Positions 25,796 through 35,498 of a DNA stretch of 64,000 bases are shown in pieces. Below the pieces are notes generated by a model. It had not been told where the DNA came from, made no database searches, and saw only the letters and a list, made by a program, of their open reading frames with translations. Every line of letters starts with the position of its first letter. Within the stretch, counting starts at the first letter, position 1. The stretch lies in the NCBI RefSeq assembly GCF_016925675.1, contig NZ_CP070506.1, positions 1,734,501 through 1,798,500 on the forward strand, written 5' to 3'. Position numbers and translations under genes: made by a program. Source of the DNA: Pseudomonas hygromyciniae (GTDB taxonomy: Bacteria > Pseudomonadota > Gammaproteobacteria > Pseudomonadales > Pseudomonadaceae).

Positions 25796-26629
25796 ATGAC
25801 TCCCGCTATCCATGTCGATCACCTGAACAAGACCTTTGCGAAGAAAACTGCATTGGTCGACCTCGAACTCACCATCGCTAGCGGCGAGATGGTGGCCCTG
25901 ATTGGTGCTTCCGGCTCCGGCAAGTCCACGTTGTTGCGCCACCTCGCAGGCCTGGCCTGTTGCGACAAGGGCAATGGTGGCAGCGTCAAGGTGCTGGGCC
26001 GGGAGGTGCAGTCCAGTGGGCGGTTGAATGGCAAGGTGCGGCGGCTGCGCGCGGATATTGGCTATATCTTCCAGCAGTTCAACCTGGTCAATCGCCTGAG
26101 TGTGATCGACAACGTGCTGCTCGGCTGCCTGGGCCGAGTCCCGCGCTGGCGCGGCAACCTCGGGTTGTTCAATGCCGAGGAAAAGCAGTTTGCCATGGAG
26201 TCCCTGGCCCGGGTCGGCCTGGCGGACCTGGCCCAGCAGCGCGCCTCAACCTTGTCCGGTGGGCAGCAGCAGCGCGTGGCGATTGCCCGCGCGTTGACCC
26301 AGCGGGCCGAAGTGATCCTCGCCGACGAGCCCATTGCCTCCCTGGATCCCGAGTCGGCGCGCAAGGTCATGGAGATCCTCGCCGATATCAACCGTCGCGA
26401 CGGTAAGACCGTGGTGGTGACCCTGCATCAAGTCGATTACGCCATGCGTTATTGCCCACGCGCCGTGGCGCTCAAGGGCGGGCGCATTCATTTCGATGGG
26501 CAGGGCCGCGAGATGAACAGCCAATTTCTCAACGATCTGTACGGTGCCGACGTTGACACCAGCCTGATGTTTTGCGAGCCGCCGCGCCGTTCCGAGCTAC
26601 CCCAGCGCCTGGCCCTGGCCCGCGCTTGA
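25796..26629 (+). CDS. phnC: Phosphonate ABC transporter ATPase PhnC
   Basis: The 277-residue ABC ATPase has Walker [10 protein letters not shown] near residue 38, signature LSGGQQQR and Walker [13 protein letters not shown]. PhnCDE imports phosphonates and phosphite/phosphate analogues. The ATG at 25796 follows AGAGAAG; the upstream extension overlaps the promoter and was rejected. It is the first gene of the C-P lyase locus and lies behind the Pho-box-like repeats, implying induction by phosphate starvation. Confidence 0.94.
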   Translation: MTPAIHVDHLNKTFAKKTALVDLELTIASGEMVALIGASGSGKSTLLRHLAGLACCDKGNGGSVKVLGREVQSSGRLNGKVRRLRADIGYIFQQFNLVNRLSVIDNVLLGCLGRVPRWRGNLGLFNAEEKQFAMESLARVGLADLAQQRASTLSGGQQQRVAIARALTQRAEVILADEPIASLDPESARKVMEILADINRRDGKTVVVTLHQVDYAMRYCPRAVALKGGRIHFDGQGREMNSQFLNDLYGADVDTSLMFCEPPRRSELPQRLALARA

Positions 26630-26661
26630 ACCCCCACTCACGATCCCTAGGAGTCGCCTGC

Positions 26662-27663
26662 ATGTTGAACCGTATCGGTCATGTTTTCCTGTCCGCCGTG
26701 TTGTTGGCCAGTGTCGCCATGGGCAATGCCCAGGCCGCCGAGAAGGCCATCAACTTCGGCATTATGTCCACCGAGTCTTCCCAGAACCTCAAGAGTATTT
26801 GGCAGCCGTTTCTCGATGACATGCACAAGCAGACTGGCCTGACCATCAACGCTACCTTCGCCTCTGACTACGCCGGCCTGATCCAGGGCATGCGCTTTAA
26901 CAAGGTCGATGTGGCCTGGCTCGGCAACAAGGCGGCGATGGAAGCGGTGGACCGCTCCAACGGCGAAATCTTCGCCCAGACCGCTGCCGCCAACGGCGCC
27001 GCTGGCTACTGGAGCCTACTGATCGTACGCAAGGACAGCCCGCTCAACTCCGTCGAAGACATGCTCAAGAACGCCAAGAGCCTGACTTTTGGCAATGGCG
27101 ACCCGAACTCCACCTCGGGCTACCTGGTGCCGGGCTACTACGTGTTCGCCAAGAACAACGTGGATGCTGCCACCGCCTTCAAGCGCACGCTCAACTCCAG
27201 CCATGAAGTCAACGCACTGAGCGTGGCCAAGGGGCAGTTGGACGTGGCCACTTTCAACACCGAAAGCTGGGACCGCCTCGAAGTAACCCAACCGGACAAG
27301 GCCGCCCAACTCAAGGTGATTTGGAAGTCTCCATTGATCCCCGCCGACCCGCTGGTCTGGAGCAAGGCCCTGACTGACAGTGAGAAGACCAAGATCCGCG
27401 ATTTCATCTTCAGCTACGGCGACACCGACGAAGAGAAGGCGGTGCTCAAGAACATGCAGTTGGGCAAGTTCCTCGCCTCCAACGACGACCAGTTGCTGCC
27501 GATCCGCCAGTTGGAACTGTTCAAGCAGCGCACCACCGTCAGCGCCGACAGCAAGCTGGCCGAGGCGGACAAGGCCAGGAAGCTGGCAGAGATTGACGCC
27601 GACCTGGCCAAGCTGCAACAGCGCTTGGCCGAGCTGGACAAGAAAACTGCCGCCAACGGCTAA
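26662..27663 (+). CDS. phnD: Phosphonate-binding protein PhnD
   Basis: The 333-residue periplasmic binding protein has a signal peptide (cleavage after AQA) and the family start AEKAINFGIMSTESSQNLK. Motifs TFASDYAGLIQGMRFNKVD and FGNGDPNSTSGYLVPGYYVF contribute to the ligand pocket in known PhnD proteins. A charged helical tail (about 295-333, KARKLAEIDADLAKLQQRLA) could form a coiled coil and is the odd part. The ATG at 26662 follows TAGGAG. Confidence 0.95.
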   Translation: MLNRIGHVFLSAVLLASVAMGNAQAAEKAINFGIMSTESSQNLKSIWQPFLDDMHKQTGLTINATFASDYAGLIQGMRFNKVDVAWLGNKAAMEAVDRSNGEIFAQTAAANGAAGYWSLLIVRKDSPLNSVEDMLKNAKSLTFGNGDPNSTSGYLVPGYYVFAKNNVDAATAFKRTLNSSHEVNALSVAKGQLDVATFNTESWDRLEVTQPDKAAQLKVIWKSPLIPADPLVWSKALTDSEKTKIRDFIFSYGDTDEEKAVLKNMQLGKFLASNDDQLLPIRQLELFKQRTTVSADSKLAEADKARKLAEIDADLAKLQQRLAELDKKTAANG

Positions 27664-27684
27664 CCACCTCTGGGACCTGAGCCT

Positions 27685-27792
27685 ATGTGGGAGCGGGCTT
27701 GTCGGATCGGCGCACCGCCGTGAAAGCGCTGGATCAGTCGCTGGATGTGTTGAATGACACGCCGCATTCGCGAGCAAGCCCGCTCCCCCACA
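27685..27792. repeat. REP pair inside the phn operon
   Basis: TGTGGGAGCGGGCTTG at the left is mirrored by CGAGCAAGCCCGCTCCCCCACA at the right, imperfect by one base. It separates phnD from phnE and may stabilise the upstream phnCD message relative to phnE. Confidence 0.8.
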
Positions 27793-27834
27793 AGCCCGCC
27801 CAGGTCCAGCTCCAACATTTATCGAGAGTGATCC

Positions 27835-28617
27835 ATGACTACCTTGCACGCTGAAGCCGTCGGCAAGCGCACCTGGCCGCAATACCTGGGCTGGGGTCTG
27901 TTTCTGGTGCTGCTGGCCTGGGCCTGGAAAGGCGCGGAAATGAACCCGTTGGCGCTGTACCGCGACTCGGGAAACATGGCGACCTTCGCCGCTGACTTCT
28001 TCCCGCCGGACTTCCACGAATGGCGCTCCTACCTCAAGGAAATGATCGTCACCGTGCAAATCGCCCTTTGGGGCACGGTGCTGGCGATTGTCTGCTCGGT
28101 GCCCCTGGGCATCCTCTGCGCCGACAACATCACCCCCTGGTGGATTCACCAACCCCTGCGCCGGGTGATGGATGCCTTGCGCTCGATCAACGAAATGGTG
28201 TTTGCGATGTTGTTCGTGGTGGCGGTCGGTCTTGGTCCGTTTGCGGGTGTGCTGGCCCTGTGGATCAGCACCGTCGGGGTGCTGGCCAAGCTGTTTGCCG
28301 AAGCTGTCGAGGCCATCGATCCAGGCCCGGTGGAAGGGGTACGCGCCACCGGTGCCAGCGCCTTGCAAGAGGTGATCTACGGTGTGCTCCCGCAAGTGAT
28401 GCCGTTGTGGGTGAGCTACGCGCTGTACCGCTTCGAGGCCAATGTGCGCTCGGCGACGGTGGTGGGTATGGTCGGCGCCGGCGGCATCGGCGTGATCCTG
28501 TGGGAGAACATCCGCGCCTTCCAGTTCGTGCAGACCTGCGCGGTGCTGCTGGTGATCATCGTGGTGGTGAGCCTGATCGACGTGCTGTCCCAGCGCCTGC
28601 GCAAGCGGTTTATCTGA
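27835..28617 (+). CDS. phnE: Phosphonate ABC transporter permease PhnE
   Basis: The 260-residue permease has about six transmembrane helices and the binding-protein-dependent transport signature [20 protein letters not shown] near residue 160. It forms the membrane channel for PhnC and PhnD. The start follows GAGAGTGATCC. A terminator-like hairpin with eight T follows ten bases after its stop, before phnF. Confidence 0.94.
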   Translation: MTTLHAEAVGKRTWPQYLGWGLFLVLLAWAWKGAEMNPLALYRDSGNMATFAADFFPPDFHEWRSYLKEMIVTVQIALWGTVLAIVCSVPLGILCADNITPWWIHQPLRRVMDALRSINEMVFAMLFVVAVGLGPFAGVLALWISTVGVLAKLFAEAVEAIDPGPVEGVRATGASALQEVIYGVLPQVMPLWVSYALYRFEANVRSATVVGMVGAGGIGVILWENIRAFQFVQTCAVLLVIIVVVSLIDVLSQRLRKRFI

Positions 28618-28627
28618 CCTTGGAGGG

Positions 28628-28649
28628 GTGCCTGCGGGCGCTTTTTTTT
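28628..28649 (+). terminator. Possible intrinsic terminator between phnE and phnF
   Basis: GTGCC and GGCGC pair around TGCG and run into eight T residues, ending four bases before the phnF start codon. The stem is only 5 bp with one G-T pair, so read-through is likely. It could attenuate expression of phnF-P relative to phnCDE. Confidence 0.55.
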
Positions 28650-28653
28650 AAGT

Positions 28654-29358
28654 ATGCAGTTGTCTAGACAAGATGAGCCGGTGTACCGCGAACTTGCCGA
28701 TATCCTGCGCCGTGAACTCAGCGGCTACCAAGCCGGGGAGTTCCTGCCGGGCGAGGTGCAGTTGGCCGAACGCTTTGGCGTCAACCGCCACACCCTGCGC
28801 CGCGCTATTGATGAGCTGGTGTTCGAAGGCAGCCTGCTGCGCCAGCAGGGCAAAGGCACTCAGGTGCTGGATCGACCGCTGATTTACCCGATGGGCGCCG
28901 ACACCGCCTACAGCCAATCACTGTCGGCCCAGGGGCATGGCGTGCAGGCGCTGCTGCTCAAGCGCCGCTACTGCTACGCCAGCCGCGAAGAAGCGCAGCA
29001 CCTGGGCATCGCCGAAATGGCATCGATGATCGAGCTGCAAACCCTGCGCAAGCTCGACCAGCAGCCCGTCAGCCTGATCCGCCATCGCTACTGCGCCAGC
29101 TACGCGCCGTTGCTGGCCGATTACAACGGCGGCTCCCTGCGCCAGTACCTGCGCGAGCGCGACGTGCCGCTGACCCGCACCCAGAGCCTGATCGGTGCGC
29201 GCCTGCCCAGCCGCGACGAAGCCGCGCTGCTGATGATGCCTCGGCACTTGCCGGCCTTGACCGTATTCACCCTTTCCCGCGATCGCGATGGCCGCCCGGT
29301 GGAGCTGGCGCAGTCCACCAGCCGTTCGGATCGCTTCCAGTACCAGGTGGTGACTTGA
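28654..29358 (+). CDS. phnF: GntR/UTRA-family regulator PhnF
   Basis: The 234-residue protein has an N-terminal GntR winged helix (about 8-72; LPGEVQLAERFGVNRHTLRR) and a C-terminal UTRA effector domain (about 90-230). PhnF is thought to repress phn genes in response to a phosphonate-related ligand. The ATG at 28654 begins MQLSRQDEPVYRELAD like relatives, yet it has no clear Shine-Dalgarno because a T-run lies directly upstream. Translation may depend on coupling or on an altered RNA fold. Confidence 0.92.
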   Translation: MQLSRQDEPVYRELADILRRELSGYQAGEFLPGEVQLAERFGVNRHTLRRAIDELVFEGSLLRQQGKGTQVLDRPLIYPMGADTAYSQSLSAQGHGVQALLLKRRYCYASREEAQHLGIAEMASMIELQTLRKLDQQPVSLIRHRYCASYAPLLADYNGGSLRQYLRERDVPLTRTQSLIGARLPSRDEAALLMMPRHLPALTVFTLSRDRDGRPVELAQSTSRSDRFQYQVVT

Positions 29359-29369
29359 TGGAGAACCCG

Positions 29370-29807
29370 ATGAATCTGTCCCCGCGTCAGCATTGGATTG
29401 GCGTACTTGCCCGTGCCCAGCTCAATGAACTGCAACCCCATGAAGCGGCATTGAAGGACGCCGAGTACCAACTGATCCGCGCTCCGGAAATCGGCATGAC
29501 CCTGGTGCGCGGGCGCATGGGCGGCAATGGCGCGCCGTTCAACGTCGGTGAAATGACGGTGACTCGCTGTGTGGTGCGCCTGGCCGATGGCCGCACCGGT
29601 TACAGCTACCTGGCCGGGCGCGACAAGGCCCACGCCGAACTGGCGGCCCTGGCCGATGCCCATCTGCAAAGCACGCAGCCGAGCTCGTGGCTCAGGGACT
29701 TGATCAGCGCACTGGCCCAGGCCCAAGCCCGGCGCCGCGCGCAAAAAGAAGCCGACACCGCGGCCACCAAGGTCGAGTTCTTCACCCTGGTGCGAGGAGA
29801 AAACTGA
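29370..29807 (+). CDS. phnG: C-P lyase core subunit PhnG
   Basis: The 145-residue protein starts MNLSPRQHWIGVLARA and contains GEMTVTRCVVRL and GYSYLAGRD, characteristic of PhnG. With PhnH, PhnI and PhnJ it forms the carbon-phosphorus lyase core, and with PhnI, PhnH and PhnL it displaces adenine from ATP to make 5-triphosphoribosyl-phosphonate. The ATG at 29370 follows GGAGAA; an ATG at 29358 is possible. It overlaps phnH by one base. Confidence 0.94.
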   Translation: MNLSPRQHWIGVLARAQLNELQPHEAALKDAEYQLIRAPEIGMTLVRGRMGGNGAPFNVGEMTVTRCVVRLADGRTGYSYLAGRDKAHAELAALADAHLQSTQPSSWLRDLISALAQAQARRRAQKEADTAATKVEFFTLVRGEN

Positions 29808-30397
29808 TGCACGCTCAATTATTGCAGCCGGCGTTTGTCGACCCGGTGCTGGATGCCCAGCGTAGCTTTCGTGCAGCGCTCAAGGCCTTGGCCGAGCCGG
29901 GTTTGATCCAGCACCTGCCAGCAGCCCCGCACCTCGATGGCCTGGCGCCCGCCACCTACGCCTTGTGCCTGGCGCTGCTGGATGTCGACACGCCGCTGTG
30001 GCTGGCACCAGGCTTCGACACGCCACTGATCCGCGCCAACCTGGCCTTCCACTGTGGCTGCCCCTTGGCCGCGCGTCGGGAGGAGGCTGCGTTTGCGTTG
30101 CTCGGCGAACCGGACCTGCTCGACCTGAGCGGCTTCGACCACGGCAATGATCGCTACCCGGACCAATCCTGCACCTTGCTGGTCCAGCTTGCCGCCCTGG
30201 ATGCCGGGCGTGGCTTGCTCTGGCGCGGCCCGGGCATCCAGGCCCAACGCTCAGTCGCGCTGCCGCTGCCGCCGGCTTTTTGGCTGGAACGCCAGCGCCG
30301 CGAGGCTTTTCCCCGAGGCCTGGACGTGTTGTTCAGCGCCGGCGATCAACTGCTCGGTTTGCCGCGCAGCACCCGCATCACACAGGAGCACGCCTGA
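29807..30397 (+). CDS. phnH: C-P lyase core subunit PhnH
   Basis: The 196-residue protein starts MHAQLLQPAFVDPVLDAQRS with the PhnH-typical FRAALKALAEPG. PhnH has a PLP-transferase-like fold without the cofactor and is needed for C-P lyase core assembly. TGATG overlaps link it to phnG and phnI. The much longer upstream frame is a shadow of phnG. Confidence 0.94.
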   Translation: MHAQLLQPAFVDPVLDAQRSFRAALKALAEPGLIQHLPAAPHLDGLAPATYALCLALLDVDTPLWLAPGFDTPLIRANLAFHCGCPLAARREEAAFALLGEPDLLDLSGFDHGNDRYPDQSCTLLVQLAALDAGRGLLWRGPGIQAQRSVALPLPPAFWLERQRREAFPRGLDVLFSAGDQLLGLPRSTRITQEHA

Positions 30398-31473
30398 TGT
30401 ACGTAGCCGTCAAAGGTGGCGAGCAGGCCATCGACAATGCCCACCGCCTGCTGGCAAAAAAACGCCGGGGTGATCCTGCCGTGCCTGAGCTTCGCGTCGA
30501 GCAGATCCGCCAGCAACTGCCCCTGGCCGTGGCGCGGGTGATGACCGAAGGTTCGCTGTACGACGAAGAACTGGCCGCGCTGGCGATCAAGCAGGCGGCA
30601 GGGGACCTGGTGGAAGCGATCTTCCTGCTGCGTGCCTACCGCACCACATTGCCGCGCTTCAGCCCGAGCCTGCCGATCGACACCGCGCAGATGTCGTTGA
30701 GCCGGCGGTTGTCGGCCACTTTCAAGGATTTGCCCGGCGGCCAATTGCTTGGCCCGACCTTCGACTACACCCATCGCCTGTTGGATTTCGCACTGCTGGC
30801 CGAGGGCGAGTACCCAGGCCCGCAGACCACGTCGGATGCGCGCCTTGAACCGTGTCCACGAGTGCTGGGGTTGCTGGCCAAAGAGGGCTTGATCAAGCAC
30901 GAAGCCGATGACCACGCCAGCGTCGCCGATATCACCCGCGACCCGCTGGAGTTCCCCGCTAGCCGTGCCGAGCGCCTGCAAGCCCTGGCCCGTGGCGATG
31001 AAGGTTTTTTGTTGGCGCTTGGTTACTCGACCCAGCGTGGCTACGGGCGCAATCACCCGTTTGCCGGGGAGATTCGCATCGGTGACGTAGAGGTTTGGAT
31101 CGAACCCGAGGAACTGGGCTTTGCTATCTGCCTGGGCAGCATTGAAGTCACCGAGTGCGAGATGGTCAACCAGTTCGTCGGCTCAGCCACTGAGTTGGCG
31201 CAGTTCACCCGCGGCTATGGTCTGGCGTTTGGACATGCCGAGCGCAAGGCCATGGGCATGGCTCTGGTAGACCGCTCGCTGCGTGCCGAGGAGTACAGCG
31301 AAGAGATCGTCTCGCCGGCCCAGCGTGAAGAGTTCGTGCTGGCCCACTGCGATAACGTCGAGGCGGCCGGTTTTGTCTCGCACCTCAAATTGCCTCACTA
31401 CGTGGACTTCCAGGCCGAACTGGAACTGATCCGCAAACTGCGCCAACCGGCCGAGGGCAACCGCCATGAATGA
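30397..31473 (+). CDS. phnI: C-P lyase nucleosidase subunit PhnI
   Basis: The 358-residue protein starts MYVAVKGGEQAIDNAHRLL, the family hallmark, and contains GYSTQRGYGRNHPFAGEIR and GFVSHLKLPHYVDFQ. PhnI alone is a purine nucleosidase; in the complex it transfers ribose triphosphate to the phosphonate. Overlaps of one base with phnH and eight with phnJ indicate translational coupling. Confidence 0.96.
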   Translation: MYVAVKGGEQAIDNAHRLLAKKRRGDPAVPELRVEQIRQQLPLAVARVMTEGSLYDEELAALAIKQAAGDLVEAIFLLRAYRTTLPRFSPSLPIDTAQMSLSRRLSATFKDLPGGQLLGPTFDYTHRLLDFALLAEGEYPGPQTTSDARLEPCPRVLGLLAKEGLIKHEADDHASVADITRDPLEFPASRAERLQALARGDEGFLLALGYSTQRGYGRNHPFAGEIRIGDVEVWIEPEELGFAICLGSIEVTECEMVNQFVGSATELAQFTRGYGLAFGHAERKAMGMALVDRSLRAEEYSEEIVSPAQREEFVLAHCDNVEAAGFVSHLKLPHYVDFQAELELIRKLRQPAEGNRHE

Positions 31474-32308
31474 CGCCGCCTACAACTTCGCCTACCTCGA
31501 CGAACAGACCAAACGCATGATCCGTCGCGCCTTGCTCAAAGCGGTGGCGATCCCCGGTTACCAGGTGCCCTTTGGCGGGCGCGAGATGCCGTTGCCCTAT
31601 GGTTGGGGCACCGGCGGCATGCAATTGACAGCGGCGATCCTCGGCGCCGACGACGTACTCAAGGTCATCGACCAGGGCGCCGACGACACCACCAACGCCG
31701 TGTCCATCCGTCGCTTTTTTGCGCGCACCGCCGGCATCGCCACCACCGAAGCCACTCCCGACGCCACGGTGATCCAGACCCGCCACCGCATCCCGGAAAC
31801 CCCGTTGCAGGCGGGGCAGATCATGGTCTACCAGGTGCCGATCCCCGAGCCGCTGCGCTTTATCGAACCCTCGGAAACCGAGACCCGCACCATGCACGCC
31901 CTCAACGATTACGGGGTGATGCACGTAAAACTCTATGAAGACATCGCCACCTTCGGCCATATCGCCACCGCCTATGCCTACCCGGTGATGGTCGACGATC
32001 GCTATGTGATGGACCCCTCGCCAATCCCCAAATTCGACAACCCCAAGCTCGATATGAGCCCGGCATTGATGCTGTTTGGTGCTGGTCGCGAAAAGCGTCT
32101 GTACGCGGTGCCGCCATACACCCAGGTCAGCAGCCTGGACTTTGAGGACCACCCTTTTGAAGTGCAGAAGTGGGAACACCACTGCGCCATCTGCGCCAGC
32201 CATGAATCATTCCTCGACGAGCTGATTCTCGATGATGCCGGGACCCAGAGTTTCGTGTGTTCCGACACCTGGTACTGCGCCCAACGGGTCAAGGAGAACA
32301 ACCAGTGA
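31466..32308 (+). CDS. phnJ: Radical SAM C-P lyase PhnJ
   Basis: The 280-residue protein carries the unusual [4Fe-4S] motif CxxC-x21-C: Cys240, Cys243 and Cys265, with the thiyl-radical Cys at 271, all spaced as in the characterised enzyme. It cleaves the C-P bond of ribose-1-phosphonate-5-phosphate to give the alkane and a cyclic ribose phosphate. It starts MNDAAYNFAYLDEQTKRMIR. Every key residue is present. Confidence 0.97.
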   Translation: MNDAAYNFAYLDEQTKRMIRRALLKAVAIPGYQVPFGGREMPLPYGWGTGGMQLTAAILGADDVLKVIDQGADDTTNAVSIRRFFARTAGIATTEATPDATVIQTRHRIPETPLQAGQIMVYQVPIPEPLRFIEPSETETRTMHALNDYGVMHVKLYEDIATFGHIATAYAYPVMVDDRYVMDPSPIPKFDNPKLDMSPALMLFGAGREKRLYAVPPYTQVSSLDFEDHPFEVQKWEHHCAICASHESFLDELILDDAGTQSFVCSDTWYCAQRVKENNQ

Positions 32309-33078
32309 GCCAGCCGCTATTGCAAGTGCGCGACCTGTCCCTGCTGTACGGCCCGCAGAAGGGCTGCCAGGAAGTGAGTTTTGATCTGTACCCCGGTGAA
32401 GTGCTGGGGATTGTCGGCGAGTCCGGCTCGGGTAAATCCACCTTGCTTTCGCTACTCAGCGGGCGCTTGCCGCCCCAGGCCGGCAGCGTCGGCTACCGCA
32501 GCAAGGACGGCGAATGGCTGGATCTCTACAGTGCCAGCGAAGCCGAGCGCCGTACCTTGCTGCGTACCGAGTGGGGCTTTGTTGAACAGAACCCCCGCGA
32601 CGGCCTGCGCATGGGCGTGTCGGCCGGCGCCAACATTGGCGAACGTCTGATGGCCCAGGGCGTACGCAATTACCAGCAACTGCGCGGTGCCGGCCTGGAT
32701 TGGCTGGGCCAGGTGGAGATCGATCCGCAGCGCATCGACGACTTGCCGCGCACCTTCTCTGGCGGCATGCAGCAGCGCCTGCAAATCGCCCGCAACCTCG
32801 TTTCCAGCCCGCGCCTGGTGTTTATGGATGAGCCCACCGGTGGCCTGGATGTGTCGGTGCAGGCGCGCCTGCTTGACCTGCTGCGTGGCCTGGTGCGCGA
32901 GCTGGACCTGGCGGTGGTGATCGTCACCCATGACCTGGCGGTGGCGCGCCTGCTGGCCGACCGCCTGATCGTGATGCGCCGCTCGCGGGTGGTGGAAACC
33001 GGGCTGACGGACCAGATCCTCGACGATCCACAGCACCCTTACTCTCAACTGCTGGTGTCTTCGGTATTGCAGCCATGA
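32305..33078 (+). CDS. phnK: C-P lyase ABC-type subunit PhnK
   Basis: The 257-residue ABC ATPase has Walker [10 protein letters not shown], signature FSGGMQQR and Walker [12 protein letters not shown]. PhnK binds the PhnGHIJ core rather than a membrane permease and is needed for C-P bond cleavage in vivo. The GTG start overlaps the phnJ stop (GTGA). It resembles oligopeptide-transport ATPases, but the context decides. Confidence 0.94.
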   Translation: MSQPLLQVRDLSLLYGPQKGCQEVSFDLYPGEVLGIVGESGSGKSTLLSLLSGRLPPQAGSVGYRSKDGEWLDLYSASEAERRTLLRTEWGFVEQNPRDGLRMGVSAGANIGERLMAQGVRNYQQLRGAGLDWLGQVEIDPQRIDDLPRTFSGGMQQRLQIARNLVSSPRLVFMDEPTGGLDVSVQARLLDLLRGLVRELDLAVVIVTHDLAVARLLADRLIVMRRSRVVETGLTDQILDDPQHPYSQLLVSSVLQP

Positions 33079-33797
33079 CGAATGCCTTGATCGAGGTCCG
33101 TGACCTCTCGAAAACCTTCACCTTGCACCAGCAGAACGGCGTGGTGCTGAATGTGTTGCGCGGGGTGGATCTATGCGTGCAGGGCGGTGAGTGCCTGGTG
33201 CTCCACGGCCAGTCCGGTGCCGGTAAAAGTACCTTGCTGCGCACCCTCTACGGTAACTACCTGCCAGCGGGCGGCAGCATTCGCCTGCGTCACGATGGGC
33301 AATGGCTGGAATTGGTAGGCGCACAGCCCCGGGACATTCTCCAGGTACGCCAGCAGACCCTGGGCTATGTCAGCCAATTTCTGCGGGTGATCCCGCGGGT
33401 GGCATGCCTGGATGTGGTGATGGAACCAGCGCTGGCCCGGGGGTGGCCCAAACCTCAAGCGCAAGCACGGGCCGAGCACCTGCTGGCGCGCCTGAATATC
33501 CCGCAGCGCCTGTGGCAATTGGCGCCGGGCACGTTCTCGGGGGGCGAGCAGCAGCGGGTCAATATCGCTCGCGGCTTCATGGTGGACTGGCCGGTGATGT
33601 TGCTCGACGAACCGACAGCCTCGCTGGATGACAGCAACCGTCAGGTTGTCCTGGAACTGATAAACGAAGCCAAGGCGGGCGGTGCCGCACTGATTGGCAT
33701 CTTCCACGACCGCGCTGCCCGTGAAGCGGTGGCCGACCGCCATTTGGACATGACTGCCGCTGTTATCAACGATGAGGACTACGCCGATGCCCGCTGA
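33075..33797 (+). CDS. phnL: C-P lyase ABC-type subunit PhnL
   Basis: The 240-residue ABC ATPase has Walker [10 protein letters not shown], signature FSGGEQQR and Walker [14 protein letters not shown]. PhnL supports the ribosyl transfer step with PhnGHI and binds the core with PhnK. The ATG overlaps the phnK stop by four bases, and its end overlaps phnM by eleven. Confidence 0.94.
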   Translation: MTNALIEVRDLSKTFTLHQQNGVVLNVLRGVDLCVQGGECLVLHGQSGAGKSTLLRTLYGNYLPAGGSIRLRHDGQWLELVGAQPRDILQVRQQTLGYVSQFLRVIPRVACLDVVMEPALARGWPKPQAQARAEHLLARLNIPQRLWQLAPGTFSGGEQQRVNIARGFMVDWPVMLLDEPTASLDDSNRQVVLELINEAKAGGAALIGIFHDRAAREAVADRHLDMTAAVINDEDYADAR

Positions 33798-34932
33798 ACA
33801 GATCCTCAGCAATGCCCAGTTGGTCACCGCGGATCGTGTATTTCTAGGCAGTGTGGTGCTGCGGGACGGGGTGATCGTCGACCTCGCCGAAGGCCGCAGC
33901 CAGTTGCCCCAGGCCCAGGATCTGGGCGGCGATTTCCTACTGCCGGGGCTGGTGGAGTTGCACACCGACAACCTGGAAAAACACATGACCCCACGCCCCG
34001 GTGTGGATTGGCCATCGACCTCGGCCGTGCTTAGCCATGACGCGCAGATCATTGCGGCGGGTATCACCACGGTGTTTGATGCGGTGTCCATCGGCGACGT
34101 GAACCCCAAGGGCAACCGCATGCAGAAACTGCCGGCGATGCTCAATGCCATTGCCTCGGCGCAAGAGGCCGGCCTGACCCGTGCCGAACACCGCCTGCAC
34201 CTGCGTTGCGAGCTGTGCCATCCGGACACCTTGAGCGTGTTCCGCGACCTCGTGGAAAACCCGCTGGTGCAACTGGTGTCGGTGATGGACCACTCGCCGG
34301 GCCAGCGCCAGTTTGTGCTGGAGGCCAAGTACCGCGAGTACTACATGGGCAAGTATCACCTGGACGAGGCAACCATGGATGCGTTCGTAGTGCTGCAAGT
34401 GGCCAACTCCAAGGCCTACAGCGACCGCTACCGCGCCGCAATCGTCGAGCATTGCCTGGCGCGTGGCCTGTCGGTGGCCAGCCATGACGACGCGACCCTG
34501 GCCCATGTCGAGGAGTCGGCGCGCTACGGCATGAGCATCGCCGAGTTTCCCACCACCCTGGAAGCGGCGCGCGGTTGCCGGCAATTGGGCATGAAAGTGC
34601 TGATGGGCGCGCCGAACGTGGTGCGTGGCGGGTCCCACTCGGGTAATGTGGCCGCCGCCGGCCTGGCTGCCGAAGGATTGCTGGATATACTTTCCAGTGA
34701 CTACTACCCGGCCAGCCTGTTGCCAGCGGCCTTTGCCCTGGCGTCCCAGGACAATGACTGTGATCTGCCCCAGGCGATCCAAATGATCAGCCTGGCCCCT
34801 GCGCAGGCAGCGGGCCTCAGGGATCGCGGGGAAATTGCCGTGGGCCTGCGTGCGGACCTGGTGCAAGCCAGGGCTCAGGGCGGGCTGCCGGTAGTCCAAC
34901 AAGTCTGGCGACAAGCCAAGAGGGTGTTTTGA
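33787..34932 (+). CDS. phnM: RPnTP diphosphohydrolase PhnM
   Basis: The 381-residue amidohydrolase-superfamily protein has the metal site [18 protein letters not shown] near residue 60. Later metal-site segments include [20 protein letters not shown] and [11 protein letters not shown]. It removes diphosphate from the triphosphoribosyl-phosphonate to give the PhnJ substrate. The ATG at 33787 lies within the phnL 3' end. Confidence 0.95.
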   Translation: MPAEQILSNAQLVTADRVFLGSVVLRDGVIVDLAEGRSQLPQAQDLGGDFLLPGLVELHTDNLEKHMTPRPGVDWPSTSAVLSHDAQIIAAGITTVFDAVSIGDVNPKGNRMQKLPAMLNAIASAQEAGLTRAEHRLHLRCELCHPDTLSVFRDLVENPLVQLVSVMDHSPGQRQFVLEAKYREYYMGKYHLDEATMDAFVVLQVANSKAYSDRYRAAIVEHCLARGLSVASHDDATLAHVEESARYGMSIAEFPTTLEAARGCRQLGMKVLMGAPNVVRGGSHSGNVAAAGLAAEGLLDILSSDYYPASLLPAAFALASQDNDCDLPQAIQMISLAPAQAAGLRDRGEIAVGLRADLVQARAQGGLPVVQQVWRQAKRVF

Positions 34933-35498
34933 TGGCGGGCAGGTTGATCTATCTCATCGGACCATCGGGTTCGGGCAAGGACAGCCTGTTGGAGGCCGCG
35001 CGCGCGCCATTGGCCGAGCGCGGCTGCCGCATTGTGCGGCGGGTCATCACCCGTTCGGCGGAAGCGGTGGGTGAGGCCGCTCAGGGCGTAAGCCCCACGC
35101 AATTTGCGACATTGCAAGCCGAGGGCGGCTTTGCTCTGAGTTGGCATGCCAATGGTTTGTCTTATGGCATTCCACGGCAGATCGACGACTGGCTGGCGGC
35201 CGGTGACGATGTGCTGGTCAATGGCTCCCGTGGGCATTTGGCGCAAACCCGTGCGCGTTATCCGACGCTGTTGGTGGTGCTGCTGACGGTGGATCAGGCG
35301 GTGTTGCGCCAACGCTTGCTGGCGCGGGGCCGTGAGTCGGTGGCAGAAATCGACGCACGCCTGGCCCGCAACGCTCAGTTCAGCGATAGCCTGAAGGCCG
35401 CGCCGGGGGTGTTCCTGCTGGATAACTCCGGGCCGTTGGCGCACACCGTCGCCCGGTTGCTCGCTTGTCTGGACGCGGGGCAGTCGGCATGCGCTTGA
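34932..35498 (+). CDS. phnN: Ribose 1,5-bisphosphate phosphokinase PhnN
   Basis: The 188-residue guanylate-kinase-like P-loop protein has the Walker A GPSGSGKDSL near residue 10 and RRVITRSAEAVGE for substrate binding. It phosphorylates ribose 1,5-bisphosphate to PRPP, returning the phosphonate-derived sugar to metabolism. ATG 34932 overlaps the phnM stop by one base. Confidence 0.94.
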   Translation: MAGRLIYLIGPSGSGKDSLLEAARAPLAERGCRIVRRVITRSAEAVGEAAQGVSPTQFATLQAEGGFALSWHANGLSYGIPRQIDDWLAAGDDVLVNGSRGHLAQTRARYPTLLVVLLTVDQAVLRQRLLARGRESVAEIDARLARNAQFSDSLKAAPGVFLLDNSGPLAHTVARLLACLDAGQSACA

